DNA of 23,482 bases from Thermoplasmatota archaeon (GCA_016930995.1 JAFGFQ010000065.1:1-23482), one strand, 5' to 3'. Shown: positions 7,897 through 16,382, numbered from the stretch's first letter. Notes: a model not told the origin generated them from the sequence alone. Made by a program: numbers and translations.

Positions 7897-7906
7897 CCTT
7901 TTATAG
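7897..7906 (-). promoter_or_regulatory. TATA-like box for gcvPA-gcvPB
   Basis: Read on the minus strand the sequence is CTATAAAAGG, centred about 27 bases upstream of a predicted start near 7875. It overlaps the stop codon of the signal-peptidase-like gene (7901-7903). It also sits within the short inverted repeat ATCCCT/AGGGAT (7894-7899 and 7905-7910). This suggests gcvPA can be transcribed on its own as well as by read-through. Position only; unproven. Confidence 0.4.
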
Positions 7907-8392
7907 GGATGGAAAAAGAGCCATGGCATTGAGATTGTTGATAGATATCTCCCAGATTTGAATGCATAATGAATTCCAGATGTTGTCTTCGAACTTCGCT
8001 TTAATTGTTCCAATAATCTGATAGTCATGCACCGGTCCATCGATATCCTCTTTATTCTGGTTCATCGTATAATACCTTCTGAGTCCGTTTTCAGAGGAGG
8101 TGGCCTGTATAACTGTTCGTTGGACAGTTTCTGTTTTCGTTTGATAGAGAATCGTGTCGCCTTCGTTAATGGTATATCCTTGATGGGTAGGTTTTTCAAG
8201 CAGGATATATCCTGGTGTTGTATCAAAGATGTCTATTCTGTTGTTTTTTATATACACATATGAATTTGGATATTTAAAAGAGTCAATGAAGGTATCAATT
8301 CCAAAGAGGGAAGTTACTGTAAGAAACGGGAGATTTACAATCAGGAAAAACACACAGAACTTCATCACGGTGTGTATTCCTTTTTTTTCCAT
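7901..8392 (-). CDS. Signal-peptidase-I-like membrane protein, apparently without catalytic residues
   Basis: The 163-residue protein has one hydrophobic segment (about residues 11-30) and then a domain that follows the S26B signal peptidase layout: TPGYILLEKP, then INEGDTILYQT, then RRYYTMNQNKEDIDGPVHDYQIIGTI. The last resembles the family pattern of a product-strand, a DG-V segment and IIGK. The usual catalytic SGSMEP box should lie near residues 54-60, but IDIFDTTPG is seen. The usual HRV motif (general base) should lie near the GDxxxY strand, but QRTVI is present. It therefore looks like a pseudoenzyme, or a relative with another role. ATG 8392 has GAGGTG upstream. It lies upstream of gcvPA on the same strand. 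Fold call moderate, activity loss inferred. Confidence 0.6.
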   Translation of the reverse strand: MEKKGIHTVMKFCVFFLIVNLPFLTVTSLFGIDTFIDSFKYPNSYVYIKNNRIDIFDTTPGYILLEKPTHQGYTINEGDTILYQTKTETVQRTVIQATSSENGLRRYYTMNQNKEDIDGPVHDYQIIGTIKAKFEDNIWNSLCIQIWEISINNLNAMALFPSL

Positions 8393-8443
8393 CTCATCAC
8401 CTCATTCCTATTTATCTGATACGTGCTAACGTCTGTCAATATC

Positions 8444-8453
8444 TCTATATAAA
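8444..8453 (-). promoter_or_regulatory. TATA-like box of the signal-peptidase-like gene
   Basis: On the minus strand the sequence reads TTTATATAGA, close to the archaeal TATA consensus. It predicts a start near 8422 and a leader of about 30 bases that includes GAGGTG before ATG 8392. In plus orientation it is 100 bases from the RFC gene, so I assign it to the minus-strand gene. No clear TATA box or close ribosome binding site was seen for RFC. Confidence 0.5.
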
Positions 8454-8549
8454 GGCTATCTGGAAAAATGTCAAAATGATAAACTACAGCTATTTACCCG
8501 TCTCGCAAACAAAAAAACATTAAGAAGGGAAACATATTACACAACCATA

Positions 8550-9509
8550 ATGCAAGAGATATGGACTGAGAAATACCGGCCAAAGACACTTTCTGATCTT
8601 GTTGGTCAAGATAACATTATCGAACGGCTGAAAGCATACGCCTCGACAAAAAACGTTCCACATCTGATATTCGCTGGTCCACCTGGGACGGGGAAAACAA
8701 CCGCAGCATTAGCCCTGGCTCATGAAGTATTTGGAGAACACCATTGGTCACAAAACTTCCATGAACTGAATGCGAGTGACGAGCGAGGTATCGGTATAAT
8801 CAGAGGAAAAATCAAAGATTTCGCCCGTACCGCTCCGATAGGAGCTGCTTTTAAAATTATCTTTCTTGACGAGGCTGATTCACTTACTCAAGAGGCCCAA
8901 GCTGCGCTTAGAAGAACCATTGAGAAATATACCCATATCTGTCGTTTTATTCTATCTGTCAATTACTCCTCAAAGGTCATTGAACCGATTCAATCCCGAT
9001 GTGCCGTCTTCCGATTCAAACCATTGACCGGGGATGATGTGAAGAAATACATAAGAAAAATCGCAACAAAAGAACATCTCGAGATCACCCCTGATGGTCT
9101 CGAAGCCATTATTTTTATCGCACGGGGAGATATGCGCAGAGCCATAAACGTACTGCAGGTCGGTGCATCTATTGATAAAAAAATCACTGCCGACCTTCTT
9201 TATGAGACATCAGCAACCGCCCGACCCGATGACATCAAAATGCTTATAAACACAGCACTGGGGGGGAATTTCATGGCTGCTCGAAATCAACTCTATACGC
9301 TCCTTATAACCCATGGGTTAAGTGGTGAAGAAATCATAAAACAGATCCATCGTTGCATCTTTGATCTCACCATCCCTGACGATCATAAAGTCCAACTCAT
9401 GGAAAAAACTGGAGAAATTGAATTTCGACTTGTTGAAGGGAGTAACGAGCATATACAGCTTGAATCTTTGTTAGCACAGTTTGTTCTCTTTGGAAAACAA
9501 TTAAAGTAA
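8550..9509 (+). CDS. rfcS: Replication factor C small subunit
   Basis: The 319-residue AAA+ protein is the small subunit of the archaeal clamp loader that opens PCNA and loads it on primed DNA. It opens with the family signature WTEKYRPKTLSDLVGQDN. Walker A is GPPGTGKTT (K49), Walker B is FLDEAD (D107, E108), sensor 1 lies in ILSVNY and the SRC motif is at residues 149-151. The C-terminal third carries the collar domain. Its length is typical. A GAAGGGA at 8524-8530 is too far from the ATG to be a good ribosome binding site, so a leaderless or short-leader mRNA is possible. The stop overlaps the end of the convergent gene by 9 bases. The large subunit gene is not in the window. Confidence 0.96.
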   Translation: MQEIWTEKYRPKTLSDLVGQDNIIERLKAYASTKNVPHLIFAGPPGTGKTTAALALAHEVFGEHHWSQNFHELNASDERGIGIIRGKIKDFARTAPIGAAFKIIFLDEADSLTQEAQAALRRTIEKYTHICRFILSVNYSSKVIEPIQSRCAVFRFKPLTGDDVKKYIRKIATKEHLEITPDGLEAIIFIARGDMRRAINVLQVGASIDKKITADLLYETSATARPDDIKMLINTALGGNFMAARNQLYTLLITHGLSGEEIIKQIHRCIFDLTIPDDHKVQLMEKTGEIEFRLVEGSNEHIQLESLLAQFVLFGKQLK

Positions 9510-10838
9510 TTTTTTCTTCCGTAGGAATTTCTGCAGGAGTGCTTCAAGCTGCAGAGCGGTTTTATCCCCAACGCTGTACCAAATCCGTACAACAGGTTTT
9601 TTTGTTTTTAAAATCCTTGTTAAATCAATCGGTGTTCCGCTGATCACAACATCGCAGTCTGTGTTATTGATTGTTTGTTCTAGCTCACGGATTTGTTTTT
9701 TTCCATATCCCATCGCCGGGAGGATATTGGTAAGATGTGAATATTTAGTAAATATATCGATAATAGAACCAACCGCGGATGGCCGGGGGTCGACAATTGC
9801 CTTTGCCCCATATTCTTTTGCGGCAACCATACCCGCACCATAGGGCATCCCCCCATGGGTTACTGTTGGACCATCCTCGATAACCAGAACGCGTTTCCCT
9901 GTAATCATCTTTTTATCCTCTGCTTGAATCACTGAGAATCCCTCAATAATCTCTGCTGTTGGATTGATGCCCTTAACGTTCCGACGGACGGTCTCGATAT
10001 CCTGCTTATGTGCAGTGTTGACCTTGTTGATGATGATGACCTGCGCACTTCGCACATTCATTTCGCCAGGATAATACGATAATTCATCACCCGCGCGATG
10101 GGGATCAGCAATAGTAATCAGGAGGTCTGGTTTGATAAATGAGAAATCGTTATTCCCTCCGTCCCAAATGATGATGTCTGCCTCTTTTTCTGCGGTTCTC
10201 AGAATCATCTGATAATCAACACCCGCGTAGATGACCCCGTTCATATCGATATACGGTTCGTATTCCTCCCGTTCCTCGATAGTACAGTTGTATTTGTCAA
10301 GATCGGCATAACTTGCGAAACGTTGACAAACCTGTGACGTCAGATCCTTATCATAAGGCATGGGATGGCGGATTGAGGCAACCTTTAATCCTTTTTTTTG
10401 TAAAAGCTCAAAGATTTTCCTTGATACCTGTGATTTCCCACAACCGGTTCGTACTGCACATACCGCGATGACCGGTTTTTTTGAAACAAGCATCGTGCTC
10501 TTTGGACCTAACAATACAAAATCAGCACCAGCGGCATTCACAATCGCTGATTTTCCCATGACCTCTGAATATGGGATATCACTATAGGAAAAAACAACAC
10601 AATCGACATCATACCTTTTAATTAACTCTGTGATTTTCTCCTCTTGAAAGATTGGAATTCCCTTTGGATAGTGTTTTCCTGCAAGTGCTGCTGGATATTT
10701 CCTTCCAGCGATATCAGGGATCTGTGCTGCGGTAAAAGCAACAACCTTATACGCTGGATTAGTACGGAAATAGACATTAAAATTATGAAAATCTCTTCCA
10801 GCTGCACCCATAATAATAACATTCTTTTTTTTTACCAC
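9501..10838 (-). CDS. cpgS: Cyclic 2,3-diphosphoglycerate synthetase family GTPase-like protein
   Basis: The 445-residue protein begins with KKNVIIMGAAGRDFHNFNVY, the hallmark of the CpgS (COG2403) family, and has FTAAQIPDIAGRKYP near residue 35. A P-loop follows: AVRTGCGKSQVSR (K135, S136). Later IIWDGGNNDFSFIKPDL and IIINKVNTA look like the switch and base-binding segments of a P-loop NTPase. In some methanogens the enzyme closes 2,3-diphosphoglycerate into its cyclic form, a stabilising solute. The family is much wider than the organisms known to make this compound, so the reaction is not certain here. The start is GTG 10838, kept because it gives the usual N-terminus. A TATA-like box lies about 37 bases upstream. 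Confidence 0.82.
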   Translation of the reverse strand: MVKKKNVIIMGAAGRDFHNFNVYFRTNPAYKVVAFTAAQIPDIAGRKYPAALAGKHYPKGIPIFQEEKITELIKRYDVDCVVFSYSDIPYSEVMGKSAIVNAAGADFVLLGPKSTMLVSKKPVIAVCAVRTGCGKSQVSRKIFELLQKKGLKVASIRHPMPYDKDLTSQVCQRFASYADLDKYNCTIEEREEYEPYIDMNGVIYAGVDYQMILRTAEKEADIIIWDGGNNDFSFIKPDLLITIADPHRAGDELSYYPGEMNVRSAQVIIINKVNTAHKQDIETVRRNVKGINPTAEIIEGFSVIQAEDKKMITGKRVLVIEDGPTVTHGGMPYGAGMVAAKEYGAKAIVDPRPSAVGSIIDIFTKYSHLTNILPAMGYGKKQIRELEQTINNTDCDVVISGTPIDLTRILKTKKPVVRIWYSVGDKTALQLEALLQKFLRKKKLL

Positions 10839-10870
10839 AGAAATCCCGTCTAGCCAGGAATCTGATGATG

Positions 10871-10880
10871 GTTTATATAG
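10871..10880. promoter_or_regulatory. TATA-like box in the divergent gap
   Basis: GTTTATATAG reads as a good TATA box on the plus strand, and as CTATATAAAC on the minus strand. Its distance suits the minus-strand CpgS-family gene, giving a start near 10850 and a leader of about 12 bases. For the plus-strand small gene it would give a leader of more than 60 bases. Which strand uses it cannot be settled from sequence. Confidence 0.4.
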
Positions 10881-10937
10881 ATTTTTCTAGAACAATTGAA
10901 ATAAAAACAAATTTTCTTCCATTAACTACAAATACTG

Positions 10938-10945
10938 TTATATCT
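10938..10945 (+). promoter_or_regulatory. TATA-like box for the small membrane protein
   Basis: GTTATATC is centred about 27 bases upstream of ATG 10969, so the transcript could start on the ATG itself and be leaderless. This agrees with the lack of a well-spaced ribosome binding site there. Confidence 0.3.
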
Positions 10946-10968
10946 ATCTATGGTTGAGCGTGAGGGAT

Positions 10969-11166
10969 ATGAATCGAGAGGCATTGCCATTAATTATTGG
11001 TATTCTTATTCCAATTATAATCGTAGCACTCATTGTGTTGTATATTTCCGGATATGATGTGACGGTGTATCTGAGAAAAATTGATCTTATTTACTATGTC
11101 ATTGTTCTCCCGTTCGGGTTAGGAATTTTAGCGGCTATCCTCTGGTTTAGGAAACCAAGAGATTAA
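10969..11166 (+). CDS. Small two-helix membrane protein, unknown function
   Basis: The 65-residue product consists almost only of two hydrophobic segments (about residues 5-24 and 39-60) joined by a short polar loop (SGYDVTVYLRKID), with a basic tail RKPRD. I do not recognise a family. The open frame extends to TTG 10954 or GTG 10960, but ATG 10969 fits a leaderless start from the box at 10938. It stands alone between the divergent CpgS-family gene and the pilus operon. The hydrophobic pattern and intact frame argue for a real gene, though its size leaves doubt. Confidence 0.5.
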   Translation: MNREALPLIIGILIPIIIVALIVLYISGYDVTVYLRKIDLIYYVIVLPFGLGILAAILWFRKPRD

Positions 11167-11203
11167 ATCAGATAGTTACTTTTGTAGAGAATTATAAAGA
11201 AAG

Positions 11204-11212
11204 TTATAAATA
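11204..11212 (+). promoter_or_regulatory. TATA-like box of the pilus operon
   Basis: TTATAAATA predicts a start near 11235 and a leader of about 120 bases before GTG 11358. A second, weaker ATTATAAAG lies at 11191-11199. The gap 11167-11357 holds no gene I can support. The long leader sets this operon apart from the other genes here and could carry a control element, but no clear fold was found. Confidence 0.4.
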
Positions 11213-11357
11213 CGAACAAACTATATCAAAAATTGTTGGATGAGATGCACGAAAAAGAGAGTTGTACGCATTTCTTTCTGTATAACTGATTCAAATTCAT
11301 AAATGTGGGAAGATGGGATGCATGGAAACGGTAAGAAAGCTATGATGGAGGGACAAG

Positions 11358-13742
11358 GTGGAGACGCAAGAGAATCGTAAAAAATTATCCCTTCATCCTT
11401 CATATAAAAAACATGATACGGAAATCGATATAAAAGTTGATACTATTTTAAATGCTCATTCAGAGGTATTTGTAAGAAAAGATAACAGAAGAAAAAGGGC
11501 TTCTGATACGCAGCTATCTGATGAAAAAAAACGCCCCGCTCTTTTTTATGTCCATAACAATAAAAAGACCGCACCAATGAAAAAAACAAAAAATACAAAA
11601 CAACAGAAAGAAACATTTCATCTTTTTTTCACCAGAAAAGACCCTGAAGAAAAAGATAATACGCCATCAAAAAATAAAAAAAATACTAGATCTGCGGGAA
11701 AAAAAGAACTAGAAAAGAAATCAACCGTTGTGAAAACAAAAAAACATCTGGGGTTTAAAAAAAAGCAAACTGATGTAACAAAAAAAACCCAGCCGATGCA
11801 AACAAAAAAAACGGATAAAGCTGTGACCGACCTCCCTGTTTTCGAAGAAGCTGTCGCACAGGTAAAGCAGGAAGAAGCTGTATGGCTTGATAATCAGATA
11901 AAAGCAAATACAACAACGAATGCTCCAGATTCAGTCACAAAAATACAAGATACGGTTGACGGTGAACATCTCATCCCCGCGGATAGAACATCCAATTATT
12001 CAGAAAATGTCAATCAATCACTACCACAAAAAATTGAATCGACCTCTTTTTCAAAAAAATCTGATAGTACAACAGCTGACCCGGTCTTTTCAGAAATAGA
12101 ACAAACGGACGTGCCCGGAGAACAGATATTAGAAGCACCAAAACAGCTTCAAAAAGAAAAAGAAGTGAAGATTGATGAGATTACTTCTGATGGACATATC
12201 CAGTTCCTCAAAGAAGCAAACCAACTGAAAATGTCTACTTTAGAACGGATGGGTTACTTGGAGAAAGATATCGAAGAAATCGATTTTTATCCGATCCGTG
12301 AACCATTTGCGTATGTCGAGATAATCCGGGAAAAAGAATCACTTGACAAGCGGTATGTCCTTCTTGAAATGCAACTCACAAAAGATGAGGAATACCTTCT
12401 CAAATTTGTAAAAGAAACATTGGATGGTTTTAGCTTTCAAACAACCGATCTTGAAGCAAAAGGTGAAGATAAATACCTCAGCGAAAAAGTTGATTTAATC
12501 CTTGACGAATATATGCTTAATATTGATTCTCTTACAAAGAAAAAATTGCTTTATTACCTTGAGAAAGAATCAATTGGTCTGGGAAAACTTGAAATCATCA
12601 TGAAAGACCCCAACATCGAGGATATCTCTTGCGATGGTTCAGGAGTGAATATTTTCTTATATCATCGCCGGTATGGTTCTTTGAAGAGTAATGTCCAATT
12701 TAACGATGAGGAGGAGTTGACGGCTTTTGTTGTGCGGTTAGCACAGAAATGTGGGAAGCATATCTCTATCTCAGAACCGATGCTTGATGCGACCATGCCT
12801 GACGGATCCCGTATCCAAATGACGTTAAGTACCGAGGTAACGACGAAAGGGTCAACCTTTACGATTAGAAAATTCAGTGAAGATCCGTTCTCCCCACCGG
12901 ATCTCATCGAATTTCATACCATGTCATCAGAGATGGTAGCGTATATGTGGCTTGCCGTCGAAAACGGTATCAATGCTCTGATCGCTGGTGGAACTGCAGC
13001 GGGAAAAACATCGACGCTTAATGCCTTGTGTTTATTTATCCCACGGGAATCAAAGATTGTCTCTATCGAGGAGACACGGGAGATTAATCTGCCGCATCCG
13101 AACTGGATTCCTGGGGTAGTTCGTTCTGGATTCGGAGAAGTGGTTGGTAATAAGGTTATTGGTGAGATTGACTTATATGATTTGATGAAGGCAGCATTAC
13201 GACAACGACCAGAGTATATCCTTGTCGGAGAAATTCGTGGGAAAGAAGCCTACGTGTTGTTCCAGGCGATGGCCACCGGGCATACCACGTATTCAACGGT
13301 TCATGCGGATTCCGCACAGTCCCTTATCCATCGCTTAGAGGGTAAACCAATTGAAATCCCCCGTATCATGTTACAGACCCTAGATATCGTTATCATACAG
13401 GTTATTTCTCGAGTGAAAAATAAAAGAGCACGTCGCTGTAAACAAATCATCGAGATTATTGACATCGATCCCACGACAAAAGAGATTTTGACCAATGAGG
13501 TGTTTCGTTGGGATCCGATTGAAGATAAATTCATTTATTCAGGGAAAAGCTACGTGCTTGAACGTGTGAGAGCGGAGAAAGATATCAGTCGAGAAGGTAT
13601 GATAAGTGAGATAAAAAACCGAACCGCGTTGTTGGACTGGATGAATAAGAATAATATCCGTGAGTTCAAGAAAGTCGCAACAATTGTAGCCCAGTTCATA
13701 GATAATCCTGCTGAAATCATGAAAAAGATAAGGAATCAATAA
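11358..13742 (+). CDS. tadA: TadA/GspE-family secretion ATPase with lysine-rich N-terminal tail
   Basis: The 794-residue protein is a type II/IV secretion ATPase of the archaeal TadA class, which powers pilin insertion or extraction at the membrane. Residues 1 to about 290 are a low-complexity, probably disordered extension, very rich in lysine around 48-160. The ATPase core follows: the N-terminal region starts near YPIREPFAYVEII, DPNIEDISCDG precedes the core, Walker A is GGTAAGKT (544-551, K550), and the Walker B-type block is ILVGEIRG (E625). The His box is ATGHTTYSTVHADSA. GTG 11358 follows GGAGGG (11347-11352). Its stop overlaps the ATG of the next gene (TAATG). The pilus or secretion role is known for the family; what is exported is inferred from the downstream pilin-headed proteins. 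Confidence 0.9.
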   Translation: METQENRKKLSLHPSYKKHDTEIDIKVDTILNAHSEVFVRKDNRRKRASDTQLSDEKKRPALFYVHNNKKTAPMKKTKNTKQQKETFHLFFTRKDPEEKDNTPSKNKKNTRSAGKKELEKKSTVVKTKKHLGFKKKQTDVTKKTQPMQTKKTDKAVTDLPVFEEAVAQVKQEEAVWLDNQIKANTTTNAPDSVTKIQDTVDGEHLIPADRTSNYSENVNQSLPQKIESTSFSKKSDSTTADPVFSEIEQTDVPGEQILEAPKQLQKEKEVKIDEITSDGHIQFLKEANQLKMSTLERMGYLEKDIEEIDFYPIREPFAYVEIIREKESLDKRYVLLEMQLTKDEEYLLKFVKETLDGFSFQTTDLEAKGEDKYLSEKVDLILDEYMLNIDSLTKKKLLYYLEKESIGLGKLEIIMKDPNIEDISCDGSGVNIFLYHRRYGSLKSNVQFNDEEELTAFVVRLAQKCGKHISISEPMLDATMPDGSRIQMTLSTEVTTKGSTFTIRKFSEDPFSPPDLIEFHTMSSEMVAYMWLAVENGINALIAGGTAAGKTSTLNALCLFIPRESKIVSIEETREINLPHPNWIPGVVRSGFGEVVGNKVIGEIDLYDLMKAALRQRPEYILVGEIRGKEAYVLFQAMATGHTTYSTVHADSAQSLIHRLEGKPIEIPRIMLQTLDIVIIQVISRVKNKRARRCKQIIEIIDIDPTTKEILTNEVFRWDPIEDKFIYSGKSYVLERVRAEKDISREGMISEIKNRTALLDWMNKNNIREFKKVATIVAQFIDNPAEIMKKIRNQ
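13033..13108 (+). repeat. 76-base DNA identity between the two ATPase genes (copy 1)
   Basis: These 76 bases are identical, including all third codon positions, to 14661-14736 in the second ATPase gene. Shorter identical tracts include 12774-12817 (44 bases, matching 14402-14445), 12738-12769 (32 bases, matching 14366-14397) and 13191-13222 (32 bases, matching 14819-14850). Between them the genes differ at many silent sites. Recent gene conversion in the conserved core is the likely cause. Confidence 0.85.
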
Positions 13743-15448
13743 TGATAACAAAAGTCGCCGTCTGCCCTGAATGTCATTCAAAAATCACTTGTGAGGGAGA
13801 ACCTGGCCAGAAGATAACCGTTAAATGTTCACAGTGTGGAAAGAAAGGTATTATCGTTTTTTCTTCTAAAGAAATACAGATCGATGAAAAGACTCTTGTT
13901 GAGCTTGAATGTTATCCTATTCTTGAACCATTCGTGTATGTCAAGATTCTTAAGGATACAACCTCGCTTGACAAGTTCTACAAGACAATCGAGCCACAGT
14001 TACATGAGAAAGAACAGGAGTCATTGAATTTTATACAAGAGACGCTCATCAATTCGATTGATATCCGTTTAGACGAACTTGATGATAGTAAAGTCGAGAT
14101 GTTTCTGTTAGGGAGAATTTCGAATATCATCAATGAGTATAAGTTAATCGTAGATGACATACTAAAAAATAAAATTCTGTATTATATAAAAAGGGATTTT
14201 GTCTGGTATGGAAAAATCGATCCTCTGATGCGCGACCCGAATATCGAGGATATTTCCTGTGATGGATTCTGTCTACCAATTTTCTTGTATCATCGCAAGT
14301 ATGGTTCGTTGAAAAGTAACATTCAGTTCCCTAATGAAACGATGCTGTCGGAGTTTGTCGTCCGTTTAGCACAGAAATGTGGGAAGCATATCTCTATTGC
14401 GGAACCGATGCTTGATGCGACCATGCCTGACGGATCCCGTATCCAGATGACCTTAAGTAAAGAGGTGACTGCGAAAGGCTCGACGTTCACCATCAGACGA
14501 TTCAAAGCAGACCCGATTACAGCAACCGATCTTATCGCGTTTAAGAGCATGTCCGCTGAGATGGTGGCGTATCTCTGGCTTGCGGTTGAAAATGGGATCA
14601 ACGCTCTCATCGCTGGAGGGACTGCTTCAGGAAAAACATCGACGCTCAATGCAATTTGCCTATTTATCCCACGGGAATCAAAGATTGTCTCTATCGAGGA
14701 GACACGGGAGATTAATCTGCCGCATCCGAACTGGATCCCCGGGGTGGTTCGCTCCGGGTTTGGTGAAATCATTAATGACAAACTTGCTGGTGAAATCGAT
14801 TTGTATGATCTGATGAAAGCAGCATTACGACAACGACCAGAGTATATCCTGGTTGGGGAGATCCGAGGAAAGGAAGCCTACGTGCTGTTCCAGGCGATGG
14901 CCACCGGCCATACCACGTATTCGACCTTTCATGCGGATTCTGCACAGTCCCTTATCCATCGGTTAGAAGGAAAACCAATTGAGATTCCACGGGTGATGCT
15001 CCAGTCATTAGATATCGTGACGATCCAGATACAAGCCGAGTTGGGCGATAAAAGGGTACGTCGATGTAAGCAGATTGTCGAAATCGTAGATATCGATCCA
15101 ATCACAAAGGAAATTCTCACCAATGAAGTGTTCCGATGGGATTCTGTGAATGACATTTTCTTATTCTCTGGGAAAAGCTATATATTGGAGCGAATTCGTA
15201 CTCAACATGGGATGTCTAAAGAAGAAATGTTCGATGAACTCAAACGTCGGGTGGAAATCCTTGAGTGGATGCGGGAAAATAATATTCGAGCGTTCAAAGA
15301 CGTCGCACGAATTGTTTCATCCTACATTGATACCCCTAATGATGTCATGGAAAAGGTACGTAAAAACCGTTCCACACAAAAACAGCCTGAACTGACTGAA
15401 AAAAAAGTGATGGTTGAACACCACCCGGAGTCTCAACCATCAACCTAA
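13742..15448 (+). CDS. Second TadA/GspE-family secretion ATPase with N-terminal zinc ribbon
   Basis: The 568-residue paralog of the preceding ATPase aligns without gaps over the core (constant DNA offset of 1628 bases between the matching blocks). It lacks the lysine-rich tail and instead begins with a zinc-ribbon-like motif: C8PEC11 and C29SQC32. Walker A is GGTASGKT (292-299, K298), the Walker B-type block is ILVGEIRG (E373), and the His box is ATGHTTYSTFHADSA. Both paralogs appear catalytically intact, so a mixed hexamer, or separate extension and retraction motors, are possible. It starts on the stop codon of the first gene and ends with a polar tail rich in Lys and Gln. A zinc ribbon on this ATPase class is not something I recall as standard. 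Confidence 0.9.
   Translation: MITKVAVCPECHSKITCEGEPGQKITVKCSQCGKKGIIVFSSKEIQIDEKTLVELECYPILEPFVYVKILKDTTSLDKFYKTIEPQLHEKEQESLNFIQETLINSIDIRLDELDDSKVEMFLLGRISNIINEYKLIVDDILKNKILYYIKRDFVWYGKIDPLMRDPNIEDISCDGFCLPIFLYHRKYGSLKSNIQFPNETMLSEFVVRLAQKCGKHISIAEPMLDATMPDGSRIQMTLSKEVTAKGSTFTIRRFKADPITATDLIAFKSMSAEMVAYLWLAVENGINALIAGGTASGKTSTLNAICLFIPRESKIVSIEETREINLPHPNWIPGVVRSGFGEIINDKLAGEIDLYDLMKAALRQRPEYILVGEIRGKEAYVLFQAMATGHTTYSTFHADSAQSLIHRLEGKPIEIPRVMLQSLDIVTIQIQAELGDKRVRRCKQIVEIVDIDPITKEILTNEVFRWDSVNDIFLFSGKSYILERIRTQHGMSKEEMFDELKRRVEILEWMRENNIRAFKDVARIVSSYIDTPNDVMEKVRKNRSTQKQPELTEKKVMVEHHPESQPST
14661..14736 (+). repeat. 76-base DNA identity between the two ATPase genes (copy 2)
   Basis: This is the partner of 13033-13108. 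It encodes the segment around FIPRESKIVSIEETREINLP, just after Walker A. It is bounded on both sides by single mismatches (14660 and 14737), so the tract length is exact as read. Confidence 0.85.
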
Positions 15449-15504
15449 ATGAATAAGAAAATTGAAAAGAAAATACATAAAAGAATAAAATCGGAGGGAT
15501 GCCG

Positions 15505-16380
15505 ATGACACTAACAAAATATCAACGGATAAGTTATAAATGGTTCGGACGATTAGGAGAAAGAAGAGCAAATACTCATTTACAAGAGGCCTTGCAATCA
15601 GCACATATGGAGATCCGCCCAGGTGCGTATCTTTCCTATGTCCTGCTTAGTACGATTCTTGGTTTGCTAAGTTCCTTGATTGTCATCGTGGTATTTACTT
15701 TTGTCTTGCTCCCAATCACGGGTGTGGTATTAGACCCCGGTCTTGTCGTTTTTTTTATGTTTACTCCTGTGTTCATCGGAGTGATTATCTATGCGGTTCT
15801 GCTCTCCAGACCAAAAAGTAAAGCAAAAGCCCGTAAAAAAAACATTGATATGAACCTTGCCTATGCAATCAACTTCATTTCTGCTATGGCCTCTGCTGGT
15901 GTCACCCCGACAGAGATTTTCAAGAGCCTCTCAAAACAAGAGATCTACGGAGAAGTAAAGGAAGAATCTGCATGGATTTACCGGGATGTTGGCTTACTTG
16001 GGTTTGATATTCTTAGTGCCATAAAGAAGAATATCGCTCGAACCCCTTCCCAACGTTTCAAAGAATTCCTTCAAGGAATGGTAGTGACCGTCACTTCAGG
16101 TGGCTCGTTAAAGACGTATTTTATGCACAAGGCCGACCAGTACTTATGGGAGAATAGGAACCAACAGAAACAGTTACTTGAAACACTTGGTATTATGGCG
16201 GAAAGCTATGTTACTGCTGCTGTTGCGGGTGTATTGCTTCTCCTGATTGTTATCCCGTTGATGATGATTATTACAGGGGATTGGAATGCAATGTTTCTGT
16301 ATGTATTAATCTTACTCATCGTCCCACTCATTCACATTGGTTTCTCGGTAGTGATTCGAGGAATGAATCAGGGGGCATAA
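15505..16380 (+). CDS. TadC/GspF-type pilus platform membrane protein 1
   Basis: The 291-residue integral membrane protein has hydrophobic segments at about residues 42-72, 80-105, 233-256 and 262-285. A cytoplasmic domain of the type II secretion F fold lies between them, recognised by NLAYAINFISAMASAGVTPTEIFKSLS and, later, the SQRFKEFLQGM helix and TSGGSLKTYF. Such proteins form the inner-membrane base on which the secretion ATPase acts. ATG 15505 is chosen over ATG 15499 because GGAGGG (15493-15498) is then 6 bases away instead of touching. It is separated from the ATPase gene by 56 bases and from the next gene by 2. Confidence 0.87.
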   Translation: MTLTKYQRISYKWFGRLGERRANTHLQEALQSAHMEIRPGAYLSYVLLSTILGLLSSLIVIVVFTFVLLPITGVVLDPGLVVFFMFTPVFIGVIIYAVLLSRPKSKAKARKKNIDMNLAYAINFISAMASAGVTPTEIFKSLSKQEIYGEVKEESAWIYRDVGLLGFDILSAIKKNIARTPSQRFKEFLQGMVVTVTSGGSLKTYFMHKADQYLWENRNQQKQLLETLGIMAESYVTAAVAGVLLLLIVIPLMMIITGDWNAMFLYVLILLIVPLIHIGFSVVIRGMNQGA

Positions 16381-16382
16381 AC

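Noticed and set aside
7849..7900. Glycine riboswitch before gcvPA
   Set aside because: The space to the upstream gene is only 52 bases and the predicted leader about 27, far shorter than the roughly 100 bases or more of a known glycine aptamer.
11318..11380. A 20-codon leader peptide overlapping the first ATPase start
   Set aside because: An ATG frame exists, but it is short, has no convincing ribosome binding site, and its overlap can occur by chance.
11221..11403. Minus-strand open frame of 60 codons before the ATPase gene
   Set aside because: No ribosome binding site, odd composition, and it runs antisense into the operon start; likely chance.
11358..15448. Tandem ATPases as an assembly duplication
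   Set aside because: The two copies differ in N-terminus, silent sites and C-terminal tail, so they are real paralogs; only parts of the core are identical.
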